DNA of 64,000 nucleotides from JAEUOS01 sp965279115 (lineage in GTDB: Bacteria; Pseudomonadota; Gammaproteobacteria; Burkholderiales; JAEUOS01): positions 6,262,001 through 6,326,000 of the forward strand of contig OZ257137.1 of assembly GCA_965279115.1 (NCBI GenBank), in the 5' to 3' direction. A model generated the notes under the pieces. It was given only the letters and a program-made list of their open reading frames with translations, was not told the origin of the DNA and ran no database searches. This document shows positions 35,005-45,087 of the stretch, piece after piece (within the stretch, counting starts at the first letter, position 1; every line of letters begins with the position of its first letter). A program made the translations under genes and the position numbers.

Positions 35005-38000
35005 TACCCGAGGCGCTGGTTCTTCACCAGCTCACGCAACACCCGCGCCTCCTTCGCCTCATCCGGGCGGATGCCCTCAAGCCGCTTGGACAAATAGTCC
35101 GCCAACTCTGCCGCCAGCTCGCGCTGGGTCGCATCACTGTAGTAATTCGGCACGTTCAAAGTGAGGTGCGCCAGCACCTCGCTGCCGTCAACCGACTGCG
35201 CCAGTTCCATGAGGGCATACAACACCGCACGCAATACCGACTGGTGCAATTCCGACCCCTCGCTCATCTCGGCACGCCCGAACTCAACCGCGCTCTTCAG
35301 TCGTGCCTCATTTGCTTTCTGACTGGCCAGCAACACACGAAAATCCCGCACCTTGAAGGCCTTGGCAAAGTTCTGGTAGTTGTCCAGCGTTTTCGCGCCA
35401 CGCGCCTCCATGTCCAGCATCTTGAGACAGAACCGCTCGGCTCCCGACAGCTTGTCCCAATGATTCTTCGTAACGCCCTGCGGCACCAGACACTGATTCG
35501 CCGTATCAACAGCAAAGGCAATCAGCCCATCAACGAACGTCGTCTCCCCCTTCGTTCGCGGACGACTCGCCTCTGAGGTCATATCCCGACCGTCAATGAT
35601 CGCGTAGCGCGTCAATACCCGAAGCGCAGCTGCATAACCCGCCATCTGTATGTCTGCGTCCTCGAATACGTTCTCGTCGCGATAGAGCCCCTTGGTTTGT
35701 TGATTCAAGCCTGCAAGCGCATCCACTTGAGCCTGCACTTCCTCCTGAATCTCCCACGCAAGGTCGTCACGTGTGGTCTTGTGCGTTCCCAATCGCTTGC
35801 GCAACACGAGCAACACAGTGCCTTTGACGTAGCTGCCCTCACGCAACGCGCTATCTGTCTCGGTAACAACGTACCAGGCTGCAGTCACTCGAAGTCCCGA
35901 AGCCCATACGATATTCGCCATGTCAGCCCAGATTGATCCAGACTGATGGGTAAACATGATGATCTGAATGCCGTTGTCAGGCATGCATTCCGTCATGCGC
36001 TTGTATGCACCCACCATCCCGCGACGGAAGCCTTCATCCTCACCCTTTATTGCTAGTGACCGACGGCTATCCCAAACCCATTCAGAGAACTCGATAGGCG
36101 GACACTTGCGAAGCCATGCAATAAAGAATTCGAGGATTTCCTCGTATTTGACTGCGTCCCCATAAGGCGGATCGGTCACGTACATGTCATGCGTTGTATC
36201 AATCTGATTCGCGGCACGGCATTCGACATGCACGACAGCTGCCTCCGGCAATGGAAAGCTCTTCAATGCCGAGTCAACCAAATCCAATGCATACGGGGCC
36301 GCGCGGCAACCGTAGTTAAAGAGTGTATTGAGCGCCTGATTGTCAAAGACTTGTTTCACCCCGCCACTTCGTCCCTCACCATCACCGATGCTCCATCGGG
36401 TAAGCCTGGCACTTGAATTGAGCATTTGGGACATGCGCAACTTTAGCCGTGCGTCGCTAAATTGATTGACCAATCCGGCTACCAATAGCTGCCGCGGATT
36501 GAACAGGTGATGCCAATGTGTCCACCCTCGCTCTCGATAAAGGCGTTCCGTCTCGTCGCCAGATTCGATACGCATATCCGGCAGCCATCCACGCGATTGC
36601 CATTCAACCAAGTGATCCTGAATAAACTGCTCAACAATGCGCTCGCGCTTCTCATCCTCAGGGGTCACGCCACGGAACACATAGTCGTCGCCCTTGCCGC
36701 TAGTTTTGGGTCGCATCCACTGGATACAGTAAAGGCGCTCTTGAAAGGTGTCGTCGGGTCGAGGTCTGAAATCACTTCTGTCCCAAAGTCGGAGGCGATT
36801 GCCGTTCGAACCATCTTCCTTCCGATAGTCTCCTCGCAACGTCGAAATTTTTGTGCGGTGCTCGACACCCGCGACCACATGTATCAAATATGGCTCTTGC
36901 CCGCGACCGTCAGATCGAACAGTTCCTAGTTCAGCTGCTTTGAACTCTTCATCGCCAACTTGTTGATGAATGGTGATCTGGTAACGCTGGTTTTGCGTAT
37001 CGGGAATCAAACGTGCGACGACTCTTTCACGTTTGCTGACAACCAAAGTAGGCAAGAGCGGAACCAGCCAGCCAGTCTGCGGGCAACGCGTCTCGACACA
37101 ATATAAGAAGACCTTAGCACTCCAACCCTGACCGTCTCTCTCGACACCAAGCCTATCGATCTCAGCATGCACCCGATTGACCAACAGTTGTTGATCGCGC
37201 GCGAACTTTTCTCGATTCAATACGCTGTCGCCAACAATATGGAACGCTCCCCAGGTGAGCATACAGGCGACTGGATTTAGATCCGACGCATAAACATCGC
37301 ACCCCAAACGCGCTCCCTCAAAAGGAATCTGGCCCGAGCCGCTGAAAGTATCGGCAAGCCGAGGGCGATGCCCAAAACGCATAACACCCAGTTGTTCGAC
37401 GAGTTCAGGGAAAGAGTGCGCGCTGGTACCCAGATGCGCGTTCGACGCCTCCCAAATGTGATTGTGAACAGTGTCGGCCACCTCTTCCGGACGACGCGCG
37501 ACCTCTACCCGATCCCGATACGGAACGGCGGGTAGCATTTGTACTTCCAGCGTCAGGCGCTCACGCTCCGGAACATCCTCACGCCAAGCAATTTTGATCT
37601 CGCGAAACTCCAAATTTGACCAATCGATTGGGGCCGATGCTGGCAACGTACCCTTACCTGATATTGTGAAATAGTCGCTGATACGAGCGATCGCCAATTT
37701 CTCAAGAATCTCTTTTGGTCGAGGGCGCCGCTTCCAGCGTGAGACAAAGGACTCATCGTCCATCGCCATCAACTTTTCAAAAATCTCCAGATCGCGCGCT
37801 GGATTCTCCGTTGCCGGTAGCAGGCAGCCAAGAATGCAGGCCTTGTTGAGAATCAACGGTTTGCGGCCCTTCCAATAGCTGCCCAGCGCGGTGAGCGTCT
37901 TGCCATGAACCGCCATTTGCTCTTTATATGCCTCCGCCGAAAGCTTCTGCACCGGGAAAAGACGCTCAATTAGCGCCGGAGCATCCTTGAGTGAAAATGG

Positions 38001-38018
38001 CACTACTTCTTGCGTCAT
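35004..38018 (-). CDS. DUF1156 DNA methyltransferase, anti-phage-associated
   Basis: 1004 residues. The SAM-binding motif FSGSGQIPFEGARLGCDVYA begins at about 225 and the catalytic motif DPPY lies at about 615 (YVTDPPYGDAVKY). This is the order of an alpha/beta-type N6-adenine or N4-cytosine enzyme with a very large insert between the motifs. The DUF1156-type N-terminus precedes motif I. In the known set it is thought to mark self DNA while the ATPases and helicase act on unmodified DNA; that is inference. Overlaps DUF3780 by four bases and the next gene by one. Less GC-rich by eye than neighbours. Confidence 0.9.
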   Translation of the reverse strand: MTQEVVPFSLKDAPALIERLFPVQKLSAEAYKEQMAVHGKTLTALGSYWKGRKPLILNKACILGCLLPATENPARDLEIFEKLMAMDDESFVSRWKRRPRPKEILEKLAIARISDYFTISGKGTLPASAPIDWSNLEFREIKIAWREDVPERERLTLEVQMLPAVPYRDRVEVARRPEEVADTVHNHIWEASNAHLGTSAHSFPELVEQLGVMRFGHRPRLADTFSGSGQIPFEGARLGCDVYASDLNPVACMLTWGAFHIVGDSVLNREKFARDQQLLVNRVHAEIDRLGVERDGQGWSAKVFLYCVETRCPQTGWLVPLLPTLVVSKRERVVARLIPDTQNQRYQITIHQQVGDEEFKAAELGTVRSDGRGQEPYLIHVVAGVEHRTKISTLRGDYRKEDGSNGNRLRLWDRSDFRPRPDDTFQERLYCIQWMRPKTSGKGDDYVFRGVTPEDEKRERIVEQFIQDHLVEWQSRGWLPDMRIESGDETERLYRERGWTHWHHLFNPRQLLVAGLVNQFSDARLKLRMSQMLNSSARLTRWSIGDGEGRSGGVKQVFDNQALNTLFNYGCRAAPYALDLVDSALKSFPLPEAAVVHVECRAANQIDTTHDMYVTDPPYGDAVKYEEILEFFIAWLRKCPPIEFSEWVWDSRRSLAIKGEDEGFRRGMVGAYKRMTECMPDNGIQIIMFTHQSGSIWADMANIVWASGLRVTAAWYVVTETDSALREGSYVKGTVLLVLRKRLGTHKTTRDDLAWEIQEEVQAQVDALAGLNQQTKGLYRDENVFEDADIQMAGYAAALRVLTRYAIIDGRDMTSEASRPRTKGETTFVDGLIAFAVDTANQCLVPQGVTKNHWDKLSGAERFCLKMLDMEARGAKTLDNYQNFAKAFKVRDFRVLLASQKANEARLKSAVEFGRAEMSEGSELHQSVLRAVLYALMELAQSVDGSEVLAHLTLNVPNYYSDATQRELAAELADYLSKRLEGIRPDEAKEARVLRELVKNQRLG

Positions 38019-38590
38019 TCAATTTCCTTAAATAGCGGCAGGCGAAACAAATCATCTTCGACCGGCCGACGACGCTTGCGGCCGGGTGCAGGTTTTTCGC
38101 CATCAGATAGAGCATGGAACAACGCCCGACGCCAGCCACGATCCGTATCGTCTGGCATGCCAGCCTCAGCCACGGTTTGTGAAAAAAGCCACCAGCGCTC
38201 TTCCGGTCGCAGCGCCGCCCATTTGCTGGCGATTACGGGGATCACATCCGGACCCGCCGTTTCGGCGGCCCAAGCGAGAACGCACAGTTCCTTGCCTAGC
38301 AAGCGGTCGACCAAATTGATGCCAGTATGCCAACGCCCCGTAGTTACCTGCGCGACCTTGAGGCGATCGTTGAATTCGCGCCTGGCTGTGTCTGCGATGG
38401 CGGACCAGACGGAGCGGTCGAGCATGACGCGCTCTTCTTCGCGTGGGATACCGCCTTGATCACCGCGGTACCCGAAGTCTTCGACGATGAGTACTGGCTC
38501 GTTGCGCGTTGCGGGGATATCTACGCGAAAGAGGTGCACACCAAAGCCAGTCGGGGCACCAAAATCGACGGTCTTGATTTTTTCACTCAT
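38015..38590 (-). CDS. DUF3780 protein, anti-phage-associated
   Basis: 191 residues beginning VDFGAPTGFGVHLFRVDIP, with LRPEERWWLFSQTVAEAG in the last third. Both are features of DUF3780, a family found almost only between DUF499 and DUF1156 genes. There is no catalytic motif. The C-terminus is basic (GRKRRRP), which could contact DNA. It lies 15 bases after the DUF499 gene and overlaps the methyltransferase by ATGA, so equal expression with both is likely. Confidence 0.85.
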   Translation of the reverse strand: MSEKIKTVDFGAPTGFGVHLFRVDIPATRNEPVLIVEDFGYRGDQGGIPREEERVMLDRSVWSAIADTARREFNDRLKVAQVTTGRWHTGINLVDRLLGKELCVLAWAAETAGPDVIPVIASKWAALRPEERWWLFSQTVAEAGMPDDTDRGWRRALFHALSDGEKPAPGRKRRRPVEDDLFRLPLFKEIE

Positions 38591-38605
38591 GCGAATGCTG
38601 GCGTC

Positions 38606-41600
38606 TTATTGCTCGATGTCGGCTTGCTGCAACTCGATACCCAACTTGGCCGCGAAGTCCTTGAGGTCGTGGCCGGAACCGAAGTGCGCTTTGCGAAAGC
38701 TCATGGTCACCGGGGTATCGGCGGAAAATTTCTCCAGCACCTTGGTGAGCAACGACTCAATGAAACCGCCTTCGACCTTGATTTCGCCGACGCTGATATT
38801 GATCATCTGGCTGCCCTGGCCGACGGTGAGTACGATGCCCTCGTACGTCACCGCTTTTTCGTTGGCCTGCTTCAAACCTTCGAAGGTCTTGCCTCGTGAG
38901 TCGAGTTTGTGCGGTTGGCGTGACGACACCAGGCGGCCAGGTTTGACGTCGTCGACCTGCACGCCTTTTTTTCCAACGGCGGGAAAACGGAAGTCGGCCT
39001 TGGCCTCAATGCCCTCGGCTTCGGCGAAGGCAAGCATGTGAACATCCGCATCGCCGATCGCGATCGGTTCGGTATAGGGCGTGCCTTCCCTTGGCTCGCT
39101 GCCGTCGAGTGTGAAGCGGATCGCGCCTTTGGGCGAAACGAACAGTTCCACCAACCGTTTGCCGTCCTTGTCGGACAACTGATTGCGCAGGGTCAGCTTG
39201 TTGGTCCAGGTGACCGGGTCGCCGGTTTCATACTGTGCGGACACATCCTTGACCAGGAAACTGACGCGCAGTGCCTTGGTGAGGTAGGGATTGTCCTTAA
39301 GCTGGTCGCTCGATTCGGACACCGCCGAGTCCTCGGCGAAATAGATGCGTGGCGCCGGGCCGGCGTTTTGGGGGTTCACGCGCAGGCGCACCTTGCCTTC
39401 GTCACCAAGTTCAGGTTCGGCCACGATCTGCGCGGACGTGCGCTTCTTTTTCGGCTTCTTGGTGACGTAGCCGGTACCCTGGTCTTCCCACAGGCCGCGG
39501 TTGCAGGCGATGGACTTGAGTACGTCCAGGCCCTTCGGCGGCAGCCAGAACATGGCCGCCTGCTCGGCATAGCGGTCGGCCGCGTCGGACCAACGCACTT
39601 CGTCCAGGCCTTCCGGCCACAACAAATCCTGCGCCTTGTCGCGAATGGCGTCGAATTCGGTTTCCACATCCAGGCACAATTTGACCGGATTGGAGGTCAG
39701 TGTTTTCTCAATTTGCTCTTCACCATTGAACGCCTTGGTACCGTCGCGGGTCATGTCCAGCGGTTTGTGCGCCAACTGCGCCGGCCTGCCGGCGCGCTGG
39801 ATCGGGAATAGCACCTTGTCAAACAGGTTCAATATGGTGGCGTTGAAATCCTGCTCGTACGCCTGCTGCTTGCGTTCAAGGTCGTCGCGCTGCGGGTGCC
39901 CTCTTGGGATACGGCCATCAGCCTTTTGCGCCGCGAAGAACTGACGGGCAGCCTTTTCAACGCTGGCCAGCGCCGTCTTGTCGCCGGTCAGCACACAGAG
40001 GTTGTTCTTCTGGCTCAGGCCGTCGAAGAATTTCTGCACTTCTTCCGGCGGAATCTTGGAATCCGGGCTGACCACGAGCAACACACGGCCCTTGCGCACA
40101 CGATCGGCCACGTCCTCAAGCCTGGGCAGTGGCAGAACATCGTCATACGCGGTCTTGCGCGTCGGCTTGAACATTTCACGCAGCCGATGGCGGATGAGGT
40201 CATCGACCTGGTTTTGCGGTGCGTCGTGAGCCAGGCTTTGCAGGAGCTTGGTGAGATTTTCCTGCCGGTCGAAGTAGTAACGGCCTTCCGGGGTGTGGTG
40301 AACGTACCACGCGGCTTTTTCCAGTTCGTCGAATGCGGCCAGAAAATCGGAGGGCTCGCGCAGCGGCGAGACCAGGCACTCGACCATCTCTTCGCGCGTC
40401 AAACCCTTCACTGCATTCACCGCAGTGGAAAGGCTGGCGGTGAGAAGCAGCGCGCCGAGTTGTGTGGCTGCTTCCTTGCCGGTTTGCAGGTCGATCACCT
40501 GTGCGTGTGCCGACTTTTGCGAATCCCAGAGGTCCTTGGCGATCACGTCGCGCATGCCCGATATCTCGGTCAGCTTGTCGCGCACCTCGGCGATACCGAG
40601 ATCGAAATGTTGCGGTCCGATCAAGAACACGTCATTGACCTGCCGTTCCCAAACCGACTTCAGTAGCCGGGACACCAACTCGATCAGGCCGCGGGTCTGC
40701 TTGAACTGCTCGTTTTCCTTGAAAAGCGCGATGACGTTCTTGAGGCGAGGGTGGAACGGATAGGTCGCGACAATTTCATCGGCAATCGCCTCCGCGCCAC
40801 GATTGGCGGTCTTGGATTTGGCCGCTTCTTCGAGCTTGCGCCCGAATGCGTCGGCCACGTCCTCAATCTCTGCCTTGTCCGGCAAGGTGAGGAATAGACG
40901 CGTGCGCAGAATGTCGTAAATCTCGTTTGCGGCCAGGTCCACCGGCGTGATGTTGCGTTCGCCACGCCCGAGTTCCTGGCGTGCGTTGTCCAACGCCCGA
41001 TTGATCAGTGCGCCGCCGGACTGATATGCCGCGAAGAGGTCGGATACCACGATGCAGACGTTCGATTTCTTGCCTGCGGCGGTCAACAGGTTGGCAAATG
41101 CCCGGGTGGCGATGTCGGCGACCGTGCCGGCTCCCACCGGCCGGGTCGCCAGATCCTCGAAATACGGCGGCAGCTCGTCGAGAAGGATCAGGACAGGCTT
41201 GTCGCCTCCGAGCAAGCCGAGCCAATCTTTTTCGTCCGGTGCTTTGGGGCCGGACGCCCAGAATTCTTTGAAAGCGTCGCCCTTGCCCAACTGGTTGGCG
41301 ATTTCGCCCCAGAAAAAATGGGCAGGGCTATTGCGGCCGTTGAAAGCCGCAATGCTTGCCGCCCCGAACGCATCAACATGAGCCATCCCGGCACAGTAGG
41401 TTTTGCGCAATTCGCCATGTCGTGCGAGCAGCCCGAAACCCACCAGCAAATGCGTCTTGCCGCCACCCATCGCTTGCTTGAGGTGGAAAATCGCTTGGGA
41501 CGAGGCGCCGGCAAGCCGCGCGATCCCCTCACCGATCAGGTCCTTCATGCCATGCGTGATGAAGGTCCTCTTGAAAAACTCGCGCCCGTCGCCTTCCGAG

Positions 41601-41692
41601 GTGATCAGCTCGTCCAATTGCTCAATCTGGTCACTGAGCTTGATCGAGATCGCGTTGGGCTGGAGTACGCATGCGTCGCGAACGGTTTTCAT
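38606..41692 (-). CDS. DUF499 AAA+-like ATPase, anti-phage-associated
   Basis: 1028 residues. Walker A AMGGGKTH is near residue 75 and the Walker B strand is VLILLDELPPY at about 165. The middle is helical and the C-terminal part contains repeated beta segments. DUF499 proteins are large ATPases that occur with DUF1156 methyltransferases and PLD-helicases. A role as the power-consuming core of a restriction complex is inferred from the neighbours. The start follows the PHP-SMC gene by 82 bases. Confidence 0.9.
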   Translation of the reverse strand: MKTVRDACVLQPNAISIKLSDQIEQLDELITSEGDGREFFKRTFITHGMKDLIGEGIARLAGASSQAIFHLKQAMGGGKTHLLVGFGLLARHGELRKTYCAGMAHVDAFGAASIAAFNGRNSPAHFFWGEIANQLGKGDAFKEFWASGPKAPDEKDWLGLLGGDKPVLILLDELPPYFEDLATRPVGAGTVADIATRAFANLLTAAGKKSNVCIVVSDLFAAYQSGGALINRALDNARQELGRGERNITPVDLAANEIYDILRTRLFLTLPDKAEIEDVADAFGRKLEEAAKSKTANRGAEAIADEIVATYPFHPRLKNVIALFKENEQFKQTRGLIELVSRLLKSVWERQVNDVFLIGPQHFDLGIAEVRDKLTEISGMRDVIAKDLWDSQKSAHAQVIDLQTGKEAATQLGALLLTASLSTAVNAVKGLTREEMVECLVSPLREPSDFLAAFDELEKAAWYVHHTPEGRYYFDRQENLTKLLQSLAHDAPQNQVDDLIRHRLREMFKPTRKTAYDDVLPLPRLEDVADRVRKGRVLLVVSPDSKIPPEEVQKFFDGLSQKNNLCVLTGDKTALASVEKAARQFFAAQKADGRIPRGHPQRDDLERKQQAYEQDFNATILNLFDKVLFPIQRAGRPAQLAHKPLDMTRDGTKAFNGEEQIEKTLTSNPVKLCLDVETEFDAIRDKAQDLLWPEGLDEVRWSDAADRYAEQAAMFWLPPKGLDVLKSIACNRGLWEDQGTGYVTKKPKKKRTSAQIVAEPELGDEGKVRLRVNPQNAGPAPRIYFAEDSAVSESSDQLKDNPYLTKALRVSFLVKDVSAQYETGDPVTWTNKLTLRNQLSDKDGKRLVELFVSPKGAIRFTLDGSEPREGTPYTEPIAIGDADVHMLAFAEAEGIEAKADFRFPAVGKKGVQVDDVKPGRLVSSRQPHKLDSRGKTFEGLKQANEKAVTYEGIVLTVGQGSQMINISVGEIKVEGGFIESLLTKVLEKFSADTPVTMSFRKAHFGSGHDLKDFAAKLGIELQQADIEQ

Positions 41693-41774
41693 GTTTTAGG
41701 GGCGATTTTGATTTTTGTTGGTCGAAAAGGCACGAATAATCGGCCATAGCTCTCAAGAATACCGATTCAAGGCG

Positions 41775-44700
41775 TCAGTGATACTTCACGCGCCGATTGT
41801 CAAACGCCGGCTTCGTGCCTTCCAGTACATTTACGACGTGTACGTTGATCGCAGGATTCTCGATCGCTCCCGCGACATACGCGATCTTCGACTCCTTCTT
41901 CCTGTCAAAGCTGGAATAGATAACCTGCTCGGCATCGCACACCACCGCCAAATTCGGGTTGTGTGTGACCATGACAATTTGGCGCTTCTTCTTTGCTTCA
42001 GTCAGCACCGGAACGAGCAGACTAACCACCGTCTCGTTGTCCAAGTTTTCCTCCGGCTGATCCAGAATTATTGGGTTACGTCCCTTGTCCACCAGAAGAT
42101 AGAAAATCAGGAGCAACGCGCCCCGCTGACCCGGGGACAATTGCTCGATATGCGTGTCTTGAAACAACAGCGAATATCGTGGCTCCAGGAACGACAGGCC
42201 AAACAGCAAGTCATATACATCGCTCGCAACCTTGTCCTTCCTGAGGGCGTTGGAAATCCCGACGATTGCCTTGTTTCCTCCTGCAGCCGCCAGTGCGATC
42301 TTCTCGTGGAGCTCGGTTACGAACCCGAGCACCCCTGCGCGGCTGTTGAAATCGTGGCTCTCGGCAACTTTTTTCACGGCAGCAAAGCTCTCATCTCCGC
42401 CACGAAACTCACCTGAATTTTGCTTTATGAGAGCGAAAAGTGAGTCCGCCACGGCCTCCGAAGATCCACCGAGCGTCGCCTGAAATTGCAACTTGTACTC
42501 ATCTCTGATCAGACTATTACCTTGTATGAGGTCCTGCACCGGTTTGAAAAGCTCCTCGCGCGCCCGCCGTTGTCCGTCAAGTATGTCGAATATATCGCCT
42601 GCCAGCTTGAGCCTCAAATGGCGGCGCTCTTCCAGTGTCTTGGGCAAGTTATCAAGCTGTGCGATGCGCGCCTCCAAGCCTTTCAAGGTCTCGGGCGCTT
42701 CGGGCGTACCTGTCAGTTCGCCGAGTTTGGCTTCCCAGTCCTCAAGTGCCTTCAGGTTTTGCTGATAGTGCAGCTGCGGCGCATTGAGTTTGGCGTTGAG
42801 GGCGACCTGTTCTGCCATAAGTGCCGCCTTCTCTTCGGCGTCTTTAAGTCCCGCCGCTTGCAAAGTCGCCTGCTCACCGGGAATTGTCGATGCGATGTTG
42901 TCGATCGGCTCGATGTTTAGTGACAGTGTCGCGACGTCGCCGGGCTTCAGACCCAACGCTACAAGATCAGCGCTGGAGTCGTCTTGAAATTGTTTGTAGG
43001 CGCGCTCGAGCAACCGCACGCGTTCGCGAAGGTTTTGAACTGCCTTTAGCTTTCTTGCCAGTAAAGAATCCGATGCCGACGCCGCGGTTGCTTTTTGATC
43101 TAGGCCCTTCAACTTGGTTGAGATACCCTCAAGCGCGGATGCAGCCGCTTGCTGTTCAGGGCTCAACTCTTCGGCCGGCTTTGGCACCACAGCCGGTTTG
43201 ATTTTGCCGTGCTCATCAATTTGCCTTACCTTTAGCGTCAGCAGCTCCTGTAACGCACGCTTCACGTCCGGCTGAAGTTGATCTTCGATCCCCGCAATTT
43301 CCTCATTCAACTTCTTGAGATCCTTCCTGAATTCGCCGAGCCGATCCCTGAAACTTCGTTCTTGCTGATCAATCAGTTGATCAAAGTCGAGCGCTCCAAG
43401 TCGAATGGATTCCCCGGCATGCGAGAAAATGACCGCCCGCAATTCGCGTTCAAAGGCATTGGATCGGCCGGATACGTGTTCATTGCAAAGTTCTTCAAAA
43501 TGCCCCTGGGGAATGTATCGAACGAGTTCAACTTTGTCATTTGGCGGATCATCATTCAGGCTTCGCTGTTCGTTACTGGCATCGCACCAGGTCAGTGTCC
43601 CGATAAAATGCTTGGCAGGTTCCCCCGCCTTCCCGCGAAATCGGTCTTTCTTCAAAAATGAGAAATGTGCCTTTTGGCGAGAATTTCCAAGCAGCGCAAT
43701 GACGTCAGCAAGCGCGCTCTTCCCGCTGCCCTTATTTCCGATGATAGCGACCAGATCAGGATTTAGTGGGAGTCTGCAACCGTCCAGCCATGCGCCGGAC
43801 GCAGGACCACCGTGCGTTTTCTTGACTTCAACGGCATCAATGAAAAACGTTTTGTTCGCGGTGACCTCAGACAGCTTCTGAGGCTGTTCCCCAATAAAGG
43901 ACCGCTTCGCGGGTTCCATGATGGCTTGTAGCAGCCCGTGGAATGACGGATCCGATTTGATCCAGGTTGCCTTTCCAGAAGGGAAGTCCCCGTAGCCTCG
44001 CTTGTCGTTGTCACCTTTCACGCCGACAAAACGATGGGCGTCACTGCCGGAGACAACCAGTCGCGGCACATTTCCTAGGCCCTCCTGAAAGCTCTTAATC
44101 CATTTGACATTGCCTAGCGTCTGTTCGTTGATAAACGCGCCACGCAAATCAGGATTTCGCGATTCGAATATCGGCGAGGTCTTGAACAGCCCGAGGAAAT
44201 ACGCGTAGTGGTCCTGCCACTTGACCTCCGCGAGGCCATCGCTGGTGTCAAACGGCATGAATCCGATCGCCAGGCCATTGGGAACTTTCTCGATTGCATT
44301 TTTGTAGCTATCGCAATTGATTTCGGCGATCGTGGATCCGGCCAAAAGCGCTTTGAGGTCGTCCGAATCGATCTCCGGCTTTTTGAATCCGTGAATCTTC
44401 AATTTATCTTCGCCCACTTTGCGTGCCAGCTCAATGAGGGAGGCATCGGAAAGGGGACGAGCCACTATTTCTACTTGTAACGCTGCGCGAAAATCACGAA
44501 GGTCCTGGTCCGCGATTTCATCGGAAAACAATACGTGTGCGTTTAGCCGGCACGTCGTTGGCGCTGAAAGCCTGAGCTCGATGCCCGGAAAAACTGTCTT
44601 GTTCAATTTGGGCGCACCTGCCTCGCTCAATCGCCGTTTCAAGGCGAACCAGCCATCAAAGGTCCAATAGTCCATCAAGGCGAATACAGCAGGTTCTGCC

Positions 44701-44861
44701 GCATTGAGGGCAGCGATCATTTCATCGACCAAGTCAGCGTTAGCCTTTGCACCCGGGTCAGCATCGAATCTCTGCCCGAGCCAGTGGAACGACGCCGGCG
44801 TATGAATATGCAAATCCCATTTCCGCCACTCCGATCCACGCTCCAGTCGCTTGGCTGCCAT
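41775..44861 (-). CDS. PHP-domain SMC/ABC-like ATPase
   Basis: 1028 residues from the ATG at 44861, chosen because AAGGGG lies about seven bases upstream; a frame 40 codons longer has no such site. The N-terminal PHP metallo-hydrolase domain shows WDLHIHTP (His18, His20) and VSGSDAHR at about 265. A P-loop GNKGSGKS follows at about 375, then a coiled-coil region (about 490-760), then an ABC signature LSPGQRG near 905, Walker B PIILDQPEENLD and H-loop VMVTHNPN. This resembles TrlF-like PHP-ATPases and Rad50/SMC proteins: DNA-end or nucleic-acid sensing coupled to hydrolysis. It lies between the WYL regulator and DUF499, 226 bases after the regulator. Confidence 0.88.
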   Translation of the reverse strand: MAAKRLERGSEWRKWDLHIHTPASFHWLGQRFDADPGAKANADLVDEMIAALNAAEPAVFALMDYWTFDGWFALKRRLSEAGAPKLNKTVFPGIELRLSAPTTCRLNAHVLFSDEIADQDLRDFRAALQVEIVARPLSDASLIELARKVGEDKLKIHGFKKPEIDSDDLKALLAGSTIAEINCDSYKNAIEKVPNGLAIGFMPFDTSDGLAEVKWQDHYAYFLGLFKTSPIFESRNPDLRGAFINEQTLGNVKWIKSFQEGLGNVPRLVVSGSDAHRFVGVKGDNDKRGYGDFPSGKATWIKSDPSFHGLLQAIMEPAKRSFIGEQPQKLSEVTANKTFFIDAVEVKKTHGGPASGAWLDGCRLPLNPDLVAIIGNKGSGKSALADVIALLGNSRQKAHFSFLKKDRFRGKAGEPAKHFIGTLTWCDASNEQRSLNDDPPNDKVELVRYIPQGHFEELCNEHVSGRSNAFERELRAVIFSHAGESIRLGALDFDQLIDQQERSFRDRLGEFRKDLKKLNEEIAGIEDQLQPDVKRALQELLTLKVRQIDEHGKIKPAVVPKPAEELSPEQQAAASALEGISTKLKGLDQKATAASASDSLLARKLKAVQNLRERVRLLERAYKQFQDDSSADLVALGLKPGDVATLSLNIEPIDNIASTIPGEQATLQAAGLKDAEEKAALMAEQVALNAKLNAPQLHYQQNLKALEDWEAKLGELTGTPEAPETLKGLEARIAQLDNLPKTLEERRHLRLKLAGDIFDILDGQRRAREELFKPVQDLIQGNSLIRDEYKLQFQATLGGSSEAVADSLFALIKQNSGEFRGGDESFAAVKKVAESHDFNSRAGVLGFVTELHEKIALAAAGGNKAIVGISNALRKDKVASDVYDLLFGLSFLEPRYSLLFQDTHIEQLSPGQRGALLLIFYLLVDKGRNPIILDQPEENLDNETVVSLLVPVLTEAKKKRQIVMVTHNPNLAVVCDAEQVIYSSFDRKKESKIAYVAGAIENPAINVHVVNVLEGTKPAFDNRRVKYH

Positions 44862-45087
44862 TCTCAAGCCCCTTGTTCTGTCAATTTTTCCGACTTCAGT
44901 TTGTGAGTAGCTGCAAATCCGGGCTATCAAGCGTGGGGGAGTTAAAGGGCCACCATCATGTAACAGACAGCGGCAACGCATATTTTGAGCCCGATTGGAA
45001 AATCGTCACGGACGAAAGGACCCAACGCGGGTAGCGGAAAATCGCGGTGAGTTTCTTTAGGCTGGCATGAACTGAAAAGCAAGAATT

